Positions 8,076 to 16,233 of a stretch of DNA of 64,000 bases are shown here, piece by piece. Source of the DNA: Leptospirales bacterium (lineage in GTDB: Bacteria; Spirochaetota; Leptospiria; Leptospirales; Leptonemataceae); the NCBI GenBank assembly GCA_019694655.1, contig JAIBBN010000004.1:210348-274347 (forward strand). The letters are read 5' to 3'. The position numbers and the translations under genes were made by a program. The notes below the pieces were generated by a model. It saw only the letters and a list, made by a program, of their open reading frames with translations, was not told where the DNA came from and made no database searches. Positions within the stretch are counted from its first letter, which is position 1. Every line of letters starts with the position of its first letter.

Positions 8076-8088
8076 CTCTGGCGGATGC
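8061..8088. terminator. Inverted repeat at the convergent end of hisA
   Basis: Stem GCATCCGCC (8061-8069) pairs perfectly with GGCGGATGC (8080-8088) around a 10-base loop that contains the hisA stop. It lies between convergent hisA and the DUF4349 gene, so it may terminate either transcript. No T-run follows on either strand. Confidence 0.4.
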
Positions 8089-8099
8089 AAAGCGAAAGC

Positions 8100-8813
8100 T
8101 CAATCCCAGATGAAGAGCCAGCGCACTCCGCGGTAGAGTCCGTAGAGCACCCAGCCCAGGGGCCCCGGACGCGTCTCCTGTTCCTTGATCTGCAGCGCCA
8201 GTTCGATACGCGACATGGACACGCGCTGGTTCATGTCGCGTAGACGCGCTTCCATGCTTTCCAGTTCATTGGTGACGCGCTGTAACTCGCGCTCGATGGC
8301 CAGAACATCTTCCACCTTCTGGGCGCGCGATAGCAGTTCGTGCAGACGTTGCTTGAGTTTTCTGGCGTTCTCGATGCGAATATTGAGATCGGCATGCGCT
8401 TCGGTCACATCCTGAATCGTCACGCGCCGATCGACAATCTCGCCCAGCGCTTCCAACTCGCGCAGCGTCTGATCAAAGGCGGCGGACGGAACGGAAATCG
8501 TCAGACTGTAGCGGGATTCGGCCAGCACCAGGCCGCCGCGATCCTTGACCAGCTGACGGGCGCGATCCAGCACGCCGGCGCTGGCCTCGTCGGCGACACT
8601 GAGATAGAGGCTTGCGCTGCGGATCAGCAGTCGCTCCGCCGGGCCAGAGGCGCCGCCGCGGTCCTGGTCGGCGATCGTATCCGAGGATTCTTCGCCGGAC
8701 TGCTCTGCGGCGCGAAAGCCCGGGGCGTAGCTGCTGCCGCTGCTGCAGGCAGCCAACAACAACAGACCAAACAACGATAGAGAAAGGCGTAACGGGCGAT
8801 GATGCATGCTCAT
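8100..8813 (-). CDS. DUF4349 domain lipoprotein
   Basis: A 237-residue lipoprotein: a hydrophobic leader ends in the lipobox L-L-A-A-C, then a serine/glycine/acidic linker of about 35 residues. The folded part has the DUF4349 order: R-S-A-S-L-Y-L-S-V followed by a V-P-S-A-A-F-D strand, then a long coiled-coil (about residues 130-205, rich in E-R-E-L-Q-R and R-L-H-E-L) and a C-terminal hydrophobic/aromatic helix that may be membrane-inserted. The function of DUF4349 is unknown. The start is uncertain among GTG 8828, ATG 8813 and ATG 8807; none has a clear ribosome-binding site. The gene is convergent with hisA. Confidence 0.75.
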   Translation of the reverse strand: MSMHHRPLRLSLSLFGLLLLAACSSGSSYAPGFRAAEQSGEESSDTIADQDRGGASGPAERLLIRSASLYLSVADEASAGVLDRARQLVKDRGGLVLAESRYSLTISVPSAAFDQTLRELEALGEIVDRRVTIQDVTEAHADLNIRIENARKLKQRLHELLSRAQKVEDVLAIERELQRVTNELESMEARLRDMNQRVSMSRIELALQIKEQETRPGPLGWVLYGLYRGVRWLFIWD

Positions 8814-8884
8814 GAGACGTTGCCGCACATTGCTGAGTTCTTTGCAAGCACGACCTTTTTGGCGGCGCAGGACCTCCCACGCAC

Positions 8885-9640
8885 TCAGTGAATTCGATGG
8901 GGCGCCCAGACGATCGTTTCAATCTTGCGAGCAAAGAGCAAATGCGGCGGCCCTTCGAGGTGAATTCCCAGCGCCTCGGTCATGGAGTTGCGCTCGATCT
9001 GGGCGCTGGCTCTCTGCAAGGGCCATGGCGGATGGTGGACCTCGGCGCGAAACAGGCGACCATCGCGACTGCCGGCATAGAGACAGTAACGTTCGGCCAG
9101 AAAATATTCCAGACTGCCCGCCTGCGCCTGAAAACCTGCGTCGGCTGGAGCGTAGTCCGCCAGAAATTCTCCGCCGCCGGCGCGCCGGTCCCGTCGTTGC
9201 GCGTGGTAGCGAATGCCTTCGCCTGACCGGGCAATAGAGATATGCGAGTTGAAATAGTTTAAGTAAAACCACTGCCGCGCAGCAGCCACCGCCAGGCGAT
9301 TGTGTGCATCCAGGCTGAAAAACCAGACGCCAGGTTTGCCTCCATGGCGAACGTAGCTGCGCACATTGATTTCTGGAAAACGACTGAGACCCGGCAGCGG
9401 CGGCGTAGCGCGCAGTCGAATGCCGCTCATCCAGAAGGGTACGACGGCAATCCAGGCTCGTCCCTCTGTATCTTGATCGATTTCCAGCGGTTCAGGTATC
9501 AGCGCGCGCAGCTGCTTTACAGGGACCGGCCAGTGCGCAAAGAGCAGATCATGCCAGTTCTGACGCATGATCCAGGGACCCGGCGGCAGAGCATAAGGCC
9601 GATGCGCACTGGATTGCAACAGGCGGCCGGCCGCTCTCAT
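8885..9640 (-). CDS. DUF2071 (YqjF-like) family protein
   Basis: A 251-residue soluble protein with no signal peptide. Motifs of the DUF2071 family, which has an acetoacetate-decarboxylase-like fold, are visible: P-W-I-M-R-Q-N-W-H-D-L-L-F-A-H-W-P-V near the start, L-R-x-L-I-P-E-P-L-E-I-D, W-I-A-V-V-P-F-W-M, P-E-I-N-V-R-S-Y-V and F-F-S-L-D-A. An F-L-A-E-R-Y-C-L-Y segment follows near the C-terminus. No enzymatic activity is established for the family. The start overlaps the end of the upstream M20 peptidase by 4 bp, suggesting translational coupling, although a functional link is not obvious. Confidence 0.85.
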   Translation of the reverse strand: MRAAGRLLQSSAHRPYALPPGPWIMRQNWHDLLFAHWPVPVKQLRALIPEPLEIDQDTEGRAWIAVVPFWMSGIRLRATPPLPGLSRFPEINVRSYVRHGGKPGVWFFSLDAHNRLAVAAARQWFYLNYFNSHISIARSGEGIRYHAQRRDRRAGGGEFLADYAPADAGFQAQAGSLEYFLAERYCLYAGSRDGRLFRAEVHHPPWPLQRASAQIERNSMTEALGIHLEGPPHLLFARKIETIVWAPHRIH

Positions 9641-11397
9641 TGCATGCGCTCCAGATTGCCAATACGCATAATCATCTCAGTGAACATTTGTAGATCAAAG
9701 AGAAAATTCTCTTTAGTCTTGAATTCATTATCATTGTGGCCCATATATTTTTGATCCGGAAAGGAGGGTCCAAAATTGATGCCATTGGGCAGTTCGCGAG
9801 CCGTGGTGGCGCCGGCCGAAGATATTGGGCGACCTTCCCGTCCGCTAACGCCGCTATATACCGCAAGCAGAGTCCGAACCCAGGCGCCTTCAGGATTGCG
9901 CATCAATGCATCGACCTGTTGGTACTCCATTTGCAATTGCAACTGCCGCCGACGATTGAACCGATCCACCGCAGCCTGAGCCAGAGCGATCGTTTCTGTA
10001 GCGCTGCGACCGGCCGGCAGTCGAGCATTGGCGCCAAGCTCGACGCTGCCGTCCTCCCGGCCTTGAATCTGTGTCAAAGCCAGGGTATAGGGCCCCATCC
10101 AATCATGGTCCATTTGTAAATCGAGACCTCGCCCCAGGTAGTCGCGTCCAAAGAGCTCGGTTGCTGCGCAGGCCGCCCGGCTCCAGGTGTCATCGGCGCT
10201 CAGCTGATTCTTGCTCAGGACGCAGGCAAATTCCAGCAGCAGCGGCAGCGCGTTCTTACCCTTCTGCGGCTCCATTCCATGAGCTGAAATTCCGTAGGCG
10301 CTGGCCAGCAAACGATCGCCGACGCTGCGCAGCTCCAGACGTAGATCCTCATCGCCGGCAATCCCCTCGGCCAGCTGCCGGACACGATCAAGCAAGGCAT
10401 CAGCTGCGGCGCCATCGGCTGTTTGCCATTCGCCGGCAGCCTGTCCCGGAACCTGATTGATGGCCGGTGCGCCTTGCAGGCGTCTTGTGTAGAGCGGCGC
10501 TGAGCGGCTGTTGCTTGCTGCGGGGGCCGGAACCCGCAATCGCAATGCGCCAAAACCCTTTTCCGCCACCACCACCGGATAGGCGCTATCCAGGCCAATA
10601 TTGTAGGGAGGCAAAGAGTAGTGATCTTTATAGTATCGGATGCCCTCGCCGCCGGTCTCTTCCGTTGTCTCTACAAGCAATCGCACTCCGCGACGCAGGT
10701 TCAATCCAGAGCTGCGGGCGGCGCCCATGGCATGGATGGCTGCGACAATGGAACATTTGTCGTCTTCTGTTCCGCGACCATAGAGCCGGCCGTCTATCTC
10801 GCGCAGCTGAAAGGGATTGAGCGGCGTTCCGTCGGGCAATCCCCAGGTCTGGGCAATTGCGGGGACAACGTCGACGTGGGCATACATGCCAAACTCTTCG
10901 TCGCTCTGTCCACGCAGGCGAATCTCAAAAATGCGGTTTTGACGGTTGAAAAATTGCAGGCCATTTTCCCGGGCCATGCGCTGCAGCTCTTGCCCGGCCT
11001 TGATGATTGCCGGATTCTGGTATGGCGCCAGACCATCGCGGCGATAGGTCGGCAGAGCAACAAGGCGCGCAAGATCATCGAGCATGTGCGCGGCGCGCGA
11101 GGTGCGCGCTTGAAGCGCCAGCAAGCGATAGAGCGTTGTTTGCTGTTCCGGCTGCAGGGCGTCGCCGTGCTGGTAGCGCCGGATGGTCTGGCTGACCATG
11201 GGCGGCGCTGGCAATTGCAAGCTGCTGGAAAGGAATGTAGCAAAATTCAGGGCTGGCTGTCTTTCAAAATGCAGGCGCAGAGGCCGCAGATCATCGCCGT
11301 GCGGCGCTTGCTCAGGACCGCAGTGCAGTGCGGCGCAGGCTGAAAAGAGAAAGGCTGCCAGCTGATTATCGAATGACCGGATCCAACGCCAGCTCAC
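9637..11397 (-). CDS. M20-family dipeptidase (PepV-like zinc peptidase), exported
   Basis: A roughly 586-residue metallopeptidase. Zinc ligands lie in G-M-Y-A-H-V-D-V-V-P, G-R-G-T-E-D-D-K (bridging Asp region) and E-T-T-E-E-T-G-G-E-G, with later H-G-M-E and G-H-N-D-N-E-F motifs, the PepV/Sapep-like order with an inserted lid domain. GTG 11397 gives a short basic start, a hydrophobic stretch and cysteines resembling a lipoprotein signal, implying an extracytoplasmic enzyme; a longer frame begins at ATG 11475. The N-terminal 90 residues before the catalytic domain are not family-typical. It overlaps the DUF2071 gene by 4 bp. The substrate is probably small peptides, by family inference. Confidence 0.8.
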   Translation of the reverse strand: MSWRWIRSFDNQLAAFLFSACAALHCGPEQAPHGDDLRPLRLHFERQPALNFATFLSSSLQLPAPPMVSQTIRRYQHGDALQPEQQTTLYRLLALQARTSRAAHMLDDLARLVALPTYRRDGLAPYQNPAIIKAGQELQRMARENGLQFFNRQNRIFEIRLRGQSDEEFGMYAHVDVVPAIAQTWGLPDGTPLNPFQLREIDGRLYGRGTEDDKCSIVAAIHAMGAARSSGLNLRRGVRLLVETTEETGGEGIRYYKDHYSLPPYNIGLDSAYPVVVAEKGFGALRLRVPAPAASNSRSAPLYTRRLQGAPAINQVPGQAAGEWQTADGAAADALLDRVRQLAEGIAGDEDLRLELRSVGDRLLASAYGISAHGMEPQKGKNALPLLLEFACVLSKNQLSADDTWSRAACAATELFGRDYLGRGLDLQMDHDWMGPYTLALTQIQGREDGSVELGANARLPAGRSATETIALAQAAVDRFNRRRQLQLQMEYQQVDALMRNPEGAWVRTLLAVYSGVSGREGRPISSAGATTARELPNGINFGPSFPDQKYMGHNDNEFKTKENFLFDLQMFTEMIMRIGNLERMQ

Positions 11398-11497
11398 GCT
11401 CCCGTTGTTGGTCGCGCAGCGTTCAAGGCAAGCGAATGCTGTGTGGCCTGCAATTTCCTGTTGCCTGAGCGTCAAGCGGGCGGCAGGCAGGCGGAAT

Positions 11498-12079
11498 ATG
11501 CTTCGATTTTATCTGGCGGGTCCGGAAGTGTTCCTGCGCGATCCGCATGCTGTTGGCGAAGCAAAGAAGCAACTGTGTCGCCGCGCCGGAGTGGAGGGAG
11601 TATTTCCTCTGGATAGCAGCCTGGATCTTGCCGCACTGGCGCCGCGTCAGGCCGGCCTGCGCATCAGTGCAGCTAACGAAGAGTTGATGCGAAGCTGTCA
11701 GGCGGCGATCGCCAACCTGACGCCTTTCCGCGGCCCTGGCATGGATGCGGGCACGGCCTATGAGCTTGGCTTCATGCGGGCGCTGGGCCGCCCGGTTTTT
11801 GGCTACAGCAATCGCCGCGGCGGATACAGCGATCGCGTCATCGATTTTTACGCCGGGAAGTTGCAGCCGCGGGCCAGCGGCGAATGGGAGGACCCTGAGG
11901 GCTTGCTCGTCGAAAACTTTGGAATGCACGAGAATCTGATGATCGAAGGAGCAATTGTGGCCAGCGGCGGCAGCGTGGTCGTCGGCGATTCCAACGGTTC
12001 GCAGAGCTATAGCGATCTTCGCTGCTTTGAGGCTGCGCTTCAGCAGGCCGTTGCAATCATGGGCGATGCTCGGACTTAG
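11498..12079 (+). CDS. Nucleoside 2-deoxyribosyltransferase
   Basis: A 193-residue protein that matches PF05014: Y-L-A-G-P-E-V-F near the N-terminus (base and ribose binding) and D-A-G-T-A-Y-E-L-G-F-M-R-A-L-G-R-P-V, which contains the catalytic Glu. The family exchanges bases between deoxynucleosides in nucleotide salvage, and some members are hydrolases. Start ATG 11498 is chosen over an upstream extension because motif 1 begins four residues after it and GCGGA precedes it. It is divergent from the M20 peptidase and convergent with the RNase Z-like gene, overlapping its end by 23 bp. Confidence 0.87.
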   Translation: MLRFYLAGPEVFLRDPHAVGEAKKQLCRRAGVEGVFPLDSSLDLAALAPRQAGLRISAANEELMRSCQAAIANLTPFRGPGMDAGTAYELGFMRALGRPVFGYSNRRGGYSDRVIDFYAGKLQPRASGEWEDPEGLLVENFGMHENLMIEGAIVASGGSVVVGDSNGSQSYSDLRCFEAALQQAVAIMGDART

Positions 12080-12926
12080 TTGATCCGCGCGGCCCGGGCA
12101 AGAGCGGCAAGGTTTTCTCCAGCAGCCAGCGCGGCAGCTTACGTTGCAGCGTGGCTTGAATTTCCTCGCGTCCGTAACGCGGCGAAAAGTGAATCAATAC
12201 CAGCTGCTCAACATCGCGAAAACATTCAGCGTGAGCAGCGATCTCATCGAGGTGCGTATGTCCCCAGAGACGGGCCCGTTCCGTCGGCCGCTTCTCGCAA
12301 ATGTAGGTGCATTCCAGAAAGAGGATGCGGGCGCGCCTGGCCAGTTCGTGTTCAGTCACGAATTCGATGCGCGTGTCTCCGGAAAAGACCACGTGCGCGG
12401 CCAGGCCTTCGTAGAACAGATCATTGCGCTCTTTCTTCAACCTGGCGATTTCCGTCCCCGGCAACGAGCGAAACTCGTCGCGCAGCTTGATAGTTTTTTC
12501 CACAATTGCATAGCCATTGGAGGGCACGCGGTGAAAGCTGCGCAGTCCCTGGAAGCCCAGGTTGGAATTGAGCGGGTAGATGCGCTGGTAGTCGACGGCG
12601 TGGAGGTTGTAGACCGGCTGGTAGTCCTCGATTTGCGCCCAGAGCTCGAGGATCTTGCGCAGCGGCGGCTCCATTTCCGGCGGCATCCAGATGTCGGCTG
12701 GCGGCAGGCGGCGCAGATTGCGCTGCGACACATAGTAAGGAGCGCCGGCGCTGTGATCCAGATGTCCGTGGGTCAAGAGTAGACGCGGAATCTCCGTCAG
12801 CCGCGGGCTGCCTACGCCAATATCAAAAAGCAGGCGGACGCGGGGCACGGACAGGCAAGTGTGTACTCCGCCCTCGCTGACGCCGGTGAAGTGCCAGTCC
12901 TTGATCTTGTAGTCGTTGAGGCGAAT
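12057..12926 (-). CDS. Metallo-beta-lactamase-fold hydrolase, RNase Z-like, with a probable ATT start
   Basis: A 289-residue MBL protein. The metal motif T-H-G-H-L-D-H-S-A-G, F-S-G-D-T-R and late H-F-S-P-R-Y are the order of tRNase Z (3' end maturation of tRNA). The first conventional start, GTG 12848, would remove the conserved N-terminal strand pair that is plainly present in frame upstream (F-T-G-V-S-E-G-G-V-H-T-C). The frame is open to 12926, where ATT follows GGGAG with 7-bp spacing, so ATT initiation is proposed. It lies 14 bp after the M16 pair on the same strand. Whether it is the main RNase Z or an unrelated phosphodiesterase cannot be settled here. Confidence 0.8.
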   Translation of the reverse strand: MRLNDYKIKDWHFTGVSEGGVHTCLSVPRVRLLFDIGVGSPRLTEIPRLLLTHGHLDHSAGAPYYVSQRNLRRLPPADIWMPPEMEPPLRKILELWAQIEDYQPVYNLHAVDYQRIYPLNSNLGFQGLRSFHRVPSNGYAIVEKTIKLRDEFRSLPGTEIARLKKERNDLFYEGLAAHVVFSGDTRIEFVTEHELARRARILFLECTYICEKRPTERARLWGHTHLDEIAAHAECFRDVEQLVLIHFSPRYGREEIQATLQRKLPRWLLEKTLPLLPGPRGSTKSEHRP

Positions 12927-12940
12927 CGTTGCGCTCCCGA

Positions 12941-14398
12941 TCAGTTGGAATGGCCGACGTACAGCGGCGTCTCTGGTTGAACTACGACCACCGGACGAAT
13001 CTTTTCCAGTTCCGCTTTCAAAGCCGCCGGGCCGGCAACCACCACAAATAAGTTTTCGGCCTGCAGCAGTTGAGCGCTTTCGGCAATCTGCTCCGATCGC
13101 ACGGCGCGAATTTGTGCCGGAAATTGCTGCAAATAGTTCGGCGGCAGGCCGTCGCGCAAGAAGCGCAATTCATTGGAGACCGTCTCCTCCGGCGTCGAAA
13201 ACTGGAAGGCGAAGCCATTCAGGATGGAGTCCTGGGCCAGCTTCAACTCGCTTTGACTGACGCCGCGCGAAAGCTCTGGAATCATTTGCAGCATCAGACG
13301 CAGCGTATCGGCGGCCTGCGAATTGCGCGTGGCAGAACCGGCGTTGAACTCGCCGTCGCGTGCGCCAAAGTCATTGTAAGAATAGGCATAGTAGGCCAGC
13401 CCGCGTTGGACGCGAATCTCGCGCATCAATCGCGAGTTGAAGGAGCCGCCGCCCAGGATGTAGTTGCCGGTTTGCAAAGCATAGAACTGCGGCGAGGCAT
13501 GCTGCGGCAGATAGGCGCCAAGAGCGATCACTGCCTGCGCCGCCGGCGTGTCGACCAGCAAGATACGATTGCGGTAGGGGTCAGCAGCCGGCCTTCGTCG
13601 CAGCAGTTCGCTCATGCCGCCGGCCTCGGGCGGCGGCAGCTCGTTGGCTGTGGGCAGCTTCTGCAGCAGACTTTCCAGATCAGCGGCCAGCGGCAGTCCG
13701 CTCCAGTCGCCGGCGGACGCGATCACCATGGATTGCCGGCTCAGACGTCGGCGGAGCTCGGCGCGCATAGCGGCGACGCTCAGCGACTGAACGTTGGCCG
13801 CCTGCAGCGAGTAGCCGCGCCGCAAGCCTGGATAGAGCAACTCGTTCATACGGCGTGCGGCGACGCTTTCCGGCCGATCGTTGCGCCGTTCGATGGCGCT
13901 GAGCAAGCCCCGCTGGATGACTGGCAGTTCTTCCTCCGGAAAGCGCGGATTCAGCAGCGCTTCGCGCAACAGGCGCATCGCCTCGGCATAATCCTTCTTG
14001 AGGAAACGAATGCTCACGGACCAACTGGAGTAGCCGGCATCGAAGCCGATGCTGCCGCCCAGCCGTCCCAGCAAGGCGCTGCGCGCGGCGCCGTCCAGAT
14101 CGCCGGCGCCGCCCTGATCAAGCATCTGCAGCGTGGATTGCAATAGGCCCGCCTCGCCAATGCGCTCGCGATCCAGTCCGCCGGAAAAGTTGAAGCTTAA
14201 AGTGAAAAAAGGCAAGCTGGAATCCGGCGCCGCCAGCCATTGCACCTGACCGCCGGCCAGGTTGCGCCGCTCAATTTGCGGCGCCTGAAACTGCATCGGC
14301 GGGAATTGCAGTCCGTCCAGCAATCCCTGTCGTTCCGCGGCTGCGGGCCAGATGGCCAGAACTGCGCCCAGCGCCAGCAGTAAGATGCGCGATTTCAT
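12941..14398 (-). CDS. M16-family protein lacking the zinc motif (probable non-catalytic partner)
   Basis: A 485-residue secreted protein (signal peptide through W-P-A-A-A-E). The two-lobed M16 fold is recognisable (F-N-F-S-G-G-L-D strand, G-E-A-G-L-L-Q-S-T-L helix, F-N-S-R-L-M-R-E-I-R, G-L-A-Y-Y-A-Y-S). At the position of H-x-x-E-H the chain reads G84-L-L-Q87-S88, so all three ligands are lost. The R-x-x-x-x-G-L-A-Y-Y motif of the C-terminal lobe is kept. It overlaps the catalytic M16 gene by 4 bp (14395-14398). Paired active and inactive M16 subunits are known from mitochondrial processing peptidase and bacterial two-subunit M16 enzymes, so a heterodimer is likely. Confidence 0.88.
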   Translation of the reverse strand: MKSRILLLALGAVLAIWPAAAERQGLLDGLQFPPMQFQAPQIERRNLAGGQVQWLAAPDSSLPFFTLSFNFSGGLDRERIGEAGLLQSTLQMLDQGGAGDLDGAARSALLGRLGGSIGFDAGYSSWSVSIRFLKKDYAEAMRLLREALLNPRFPEEELPVIQRGLLSAIERRNDRPESVAARRMNELLYPGLRRGYSLQAANVQSLSVAAMRAELRRRLSRQSMVIASAGDWSGLPLAADLESLLQKLPTANELPPPEAGGMSELLRRRPAADPYRNRILLVDTPAAQAVIALGAYLPQHASPQFYALQTGNYILGGGSFNSRLMREIRVQRGLAYYAYSYNDFGARDGEFNAGSATRNSQAADTLRLMLQMIPELSRGVSQSELKLAQDSILNGFAFQFSTPEETVSNELRFLRDGLPPNYLQQFPAQIRAVRSEQIAESAQLLQAENLFVVVAGPAALKAELEKIRPVVVVQPETPLYVGHSN

Positions 14399-15990
14399 GG
14401 CGCCTCCTCTTCGCTGGCCGGCTGACTCTGACTTGATTCGGGCGGCAGCAGCCGCGCCGACATGGCTTGATCGGCGCGCAGGTAGCGAGCCGCGGCCGAT
14501 TGAATATCTGCGACGCTCAGCGAATCGATGCGCCCGTAGAAATCAAAGAGCGTATGGTAATCGCCAGTCAGGATCTCGTAGTAGGAAAGCGTATCTGCCA
14601 GGTCGTCAATGTTGCGCAGCTTGTAGAGGAAGGCGGCGCGCATGCTGGAGCGGACCTTCTCCAGTTCCTCGGAGCGGATGCCGTCGCGCACGACGCGCTG
14701 CAGCTCGTCCAGAATTGCCGCCTGGATGCGCTCATAGTCCGCGCCCGGCGCCGGCGTTACGTCGATCATGAAGAGATTGGTATAGCGCTCGCCAGGGTAG
14801 TCCGTCCAGACGCCAACGTCGGCGGCAAGCTCATCCTGAACGACCAGGCGCTGGTAGAGCCGCGAATCCTGCCCGCCAGAAAGGATCGCGCTCAGAACTT
14901 CAAGGTTCAGATGATCGGGATCAGGCAGGGGCGGCTTGAACCAACCCAGCATATACTCCGGCGAACCTTCCTTGCGCAGCTCGACGCGCAGCGCTCGGCG
15001 TTGCACGGGCGGCTCGCGCGGCGGAGCAGGAGTTGGTTTGCGTGCAATGCCCGAAAAGTAGCGTCCGACCAGAGCGGAGGTTCGGTCAAAATCGAGGTCG
15101 CCCACCAGCGCAATGACGCTGTTGTTGGGCGCATAGTGGGAGCGATAGAATTTCATCGCTTGATTGTAGTTTAAGAATTGGATGCTGGCCATCGGCCCGA
15201 TGACCGGACGGGCATAGGGATGTTCCGGTCCGTAAGCCTCGATCAGGAATTTTTCGAGCAGCGCGCGCGCGCCAACATTTTCAACGCGCATGCGCCGTTC
15301 TTCAGTGACGACAGTTCGTTCTACATAGAAATCTCGCAGCGTTGAATTCTGCATGCGATCCGACTCCAGCCGCGCCCATACCTCGAGGCGGTTGGCGGGC
15401 AATTGCACCTGGTAGTTGGTAAGATCGGCGGTGGTGTAGGCGTTGTAGCCGCGCGAGCCGTTCTGGCCGTAGAGCTGCGAGTCTTCTTCGGGCAAGATGA
15501 ACTGTCGCGCCATGCCATTGATCATGGCCAGGCGTCGCCGCCAGATGACAATCTGCGTCTGCGCCTCGCGATAGGCCGCATCATCGCCGCGACCTTGCGC
15601 TGCCAGCGCCCGGCGACGCCAGTCATCCAGGCGGTTGGCAAAGCTAACGCCAACTTCCAGGTATTTCTGCTCGCGCTGCCAGTCGCGGGTGCCTACCAGG
15701 TGCGTTCCTTTGAACAGCATATGCTCCAGCATATGTGCAATGCCGGAGCTGGCATCATCCTCGTCCGCCGAACCGGCGCGTACCTTGAGGTAGCAGGCGA
15801 CAGTCGGAGCGTAATCCTGCTTCATCATGATCAGCCGCAGACCGTTGGGATACTGGACGCGACGGATACGAGCTTCCAGCAGCCGAAAGACGCTTTGTAA
15901 ACTGTCATCCTCGGCGGCGGCGCTGCTTGCTGGCGAAAAAAACAGGGCCAGGAGCAGAACTGCAAGGCAGCGTCGTAGTAGAAGCTTCAT
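14395..15990 (-). CDS. M16-family zinc peptidase, catalytic subunit, exported
   Basis: A 531-residue insulinase-family peptidase with signal peptide. The inverted zinc motif is H86-M-L-E89-H90 in G-I-A-H-M-L-E-H-M-L-F-K-G-T, with the downstream third ligand region in the Y-T-T-x-D and R-M segments. An inserted helical region of about 70 residues (glutamine/arginine-rich, around 100-170) follows the motif. It precedes its inactive homologue with a 4-bp overlap. The location is periplasmic or outer-membrane associated. Roles in the family include degradation of peptides and leader sequences; the actual substrate is unknown. Confidence 0.9.
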   Translation of the reverse strand: MKLLLRRCLAVLLLALFFSPASSAAAEDDSLQSVFRLLEARIRRVQYPNGLRLIMMKQDYAPTVACYLKVRAGSADEDDASSGIAHMLEHMLFKGTHLVGTRDWQREQKYLEVGVSFANRLDDWRRRALAAQGRGDDAAYREAQTQIVIWRRRLAMINGMARQFILPEEDSQLYGQNGSRGYNAYTTADLTNYQVQLPANRLEVWARLESDRMQNSTLRDFYVERTVVTEERRMRVENVGARALLEKFLIEAYGPEHPYARPVIGPMASIQFLNYNQAMKFYRSHYAPNNSVIALVGDLDFDRTSALVGRYFSGIARKPTPAPPREPPVQRRALRVELRKEGSPEYMLGWFKPPLPDPDHLNLEVLSAILSGGQDSRLYQRLVVQDELAADVGVWTDYPGERYTNLFMIDVTPAPGADYERIQAAILDELQRVVRDGIRSEELEKVRSSMRAAFLYKLRNIDDLADTLSYYEILTGDYHTLFDFYGRIDSLSVADIQSAAARYLRADQAMSARLLPPESSQSQPASEEEAP

Positions 15991-16141
15991 ACTCGGTCAC
16001 ATTGCAATGCGTTGAGGTCGGCGGCGATTGTTTTCCCTGTACTGCGCGCCGCGCTTCAGCGGCGGGCTCTAGCGGGAAATGTACTTGCCGGAGCGGGGCC
16101 GGCGCCAACCCTGTCCGAGTCGGTTTTTGCCGACAGACCCC

Positions 16142-16215
16142 GGGCCAGTAGCTCAGTCGGTTAGAGCACTTCTCTGATAAGGAAGGGGTCGGAAGTTCGA
16201 GTCTTCCCTGGCCCA
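16142..16215 (+). tRNA. tRNA-Ile (anticodon GAT)
   Basis: Acceptor GGGCCAG (16142-16148) pairs with CTGGCCC (16208-16214), discriminator A 16215. D arm GCTC...GAGC, anticodon stem CTTCT/GGAAG with loop CTGATAA (anticodon GAT), T arm GGAAG-TTCGAGT-CTTCC. CCA is not encoded. No rRNA genes flank it; tRNA-Ala(TGC) lies 5 kb away, so this is not an rRNA-spacer pair. Confidence 0.96.
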
Positions 16216-16233
16216 CACAAGCGCAGCGCAACT

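Noticed and set aside
13070-14146. 358-residue plus-strand frame opposite the non-catalytic M16 gene
   Set aside because: It is antisense to a gene with a signal peptide and recognisable M16 fold, and its product has no identifiable domain.
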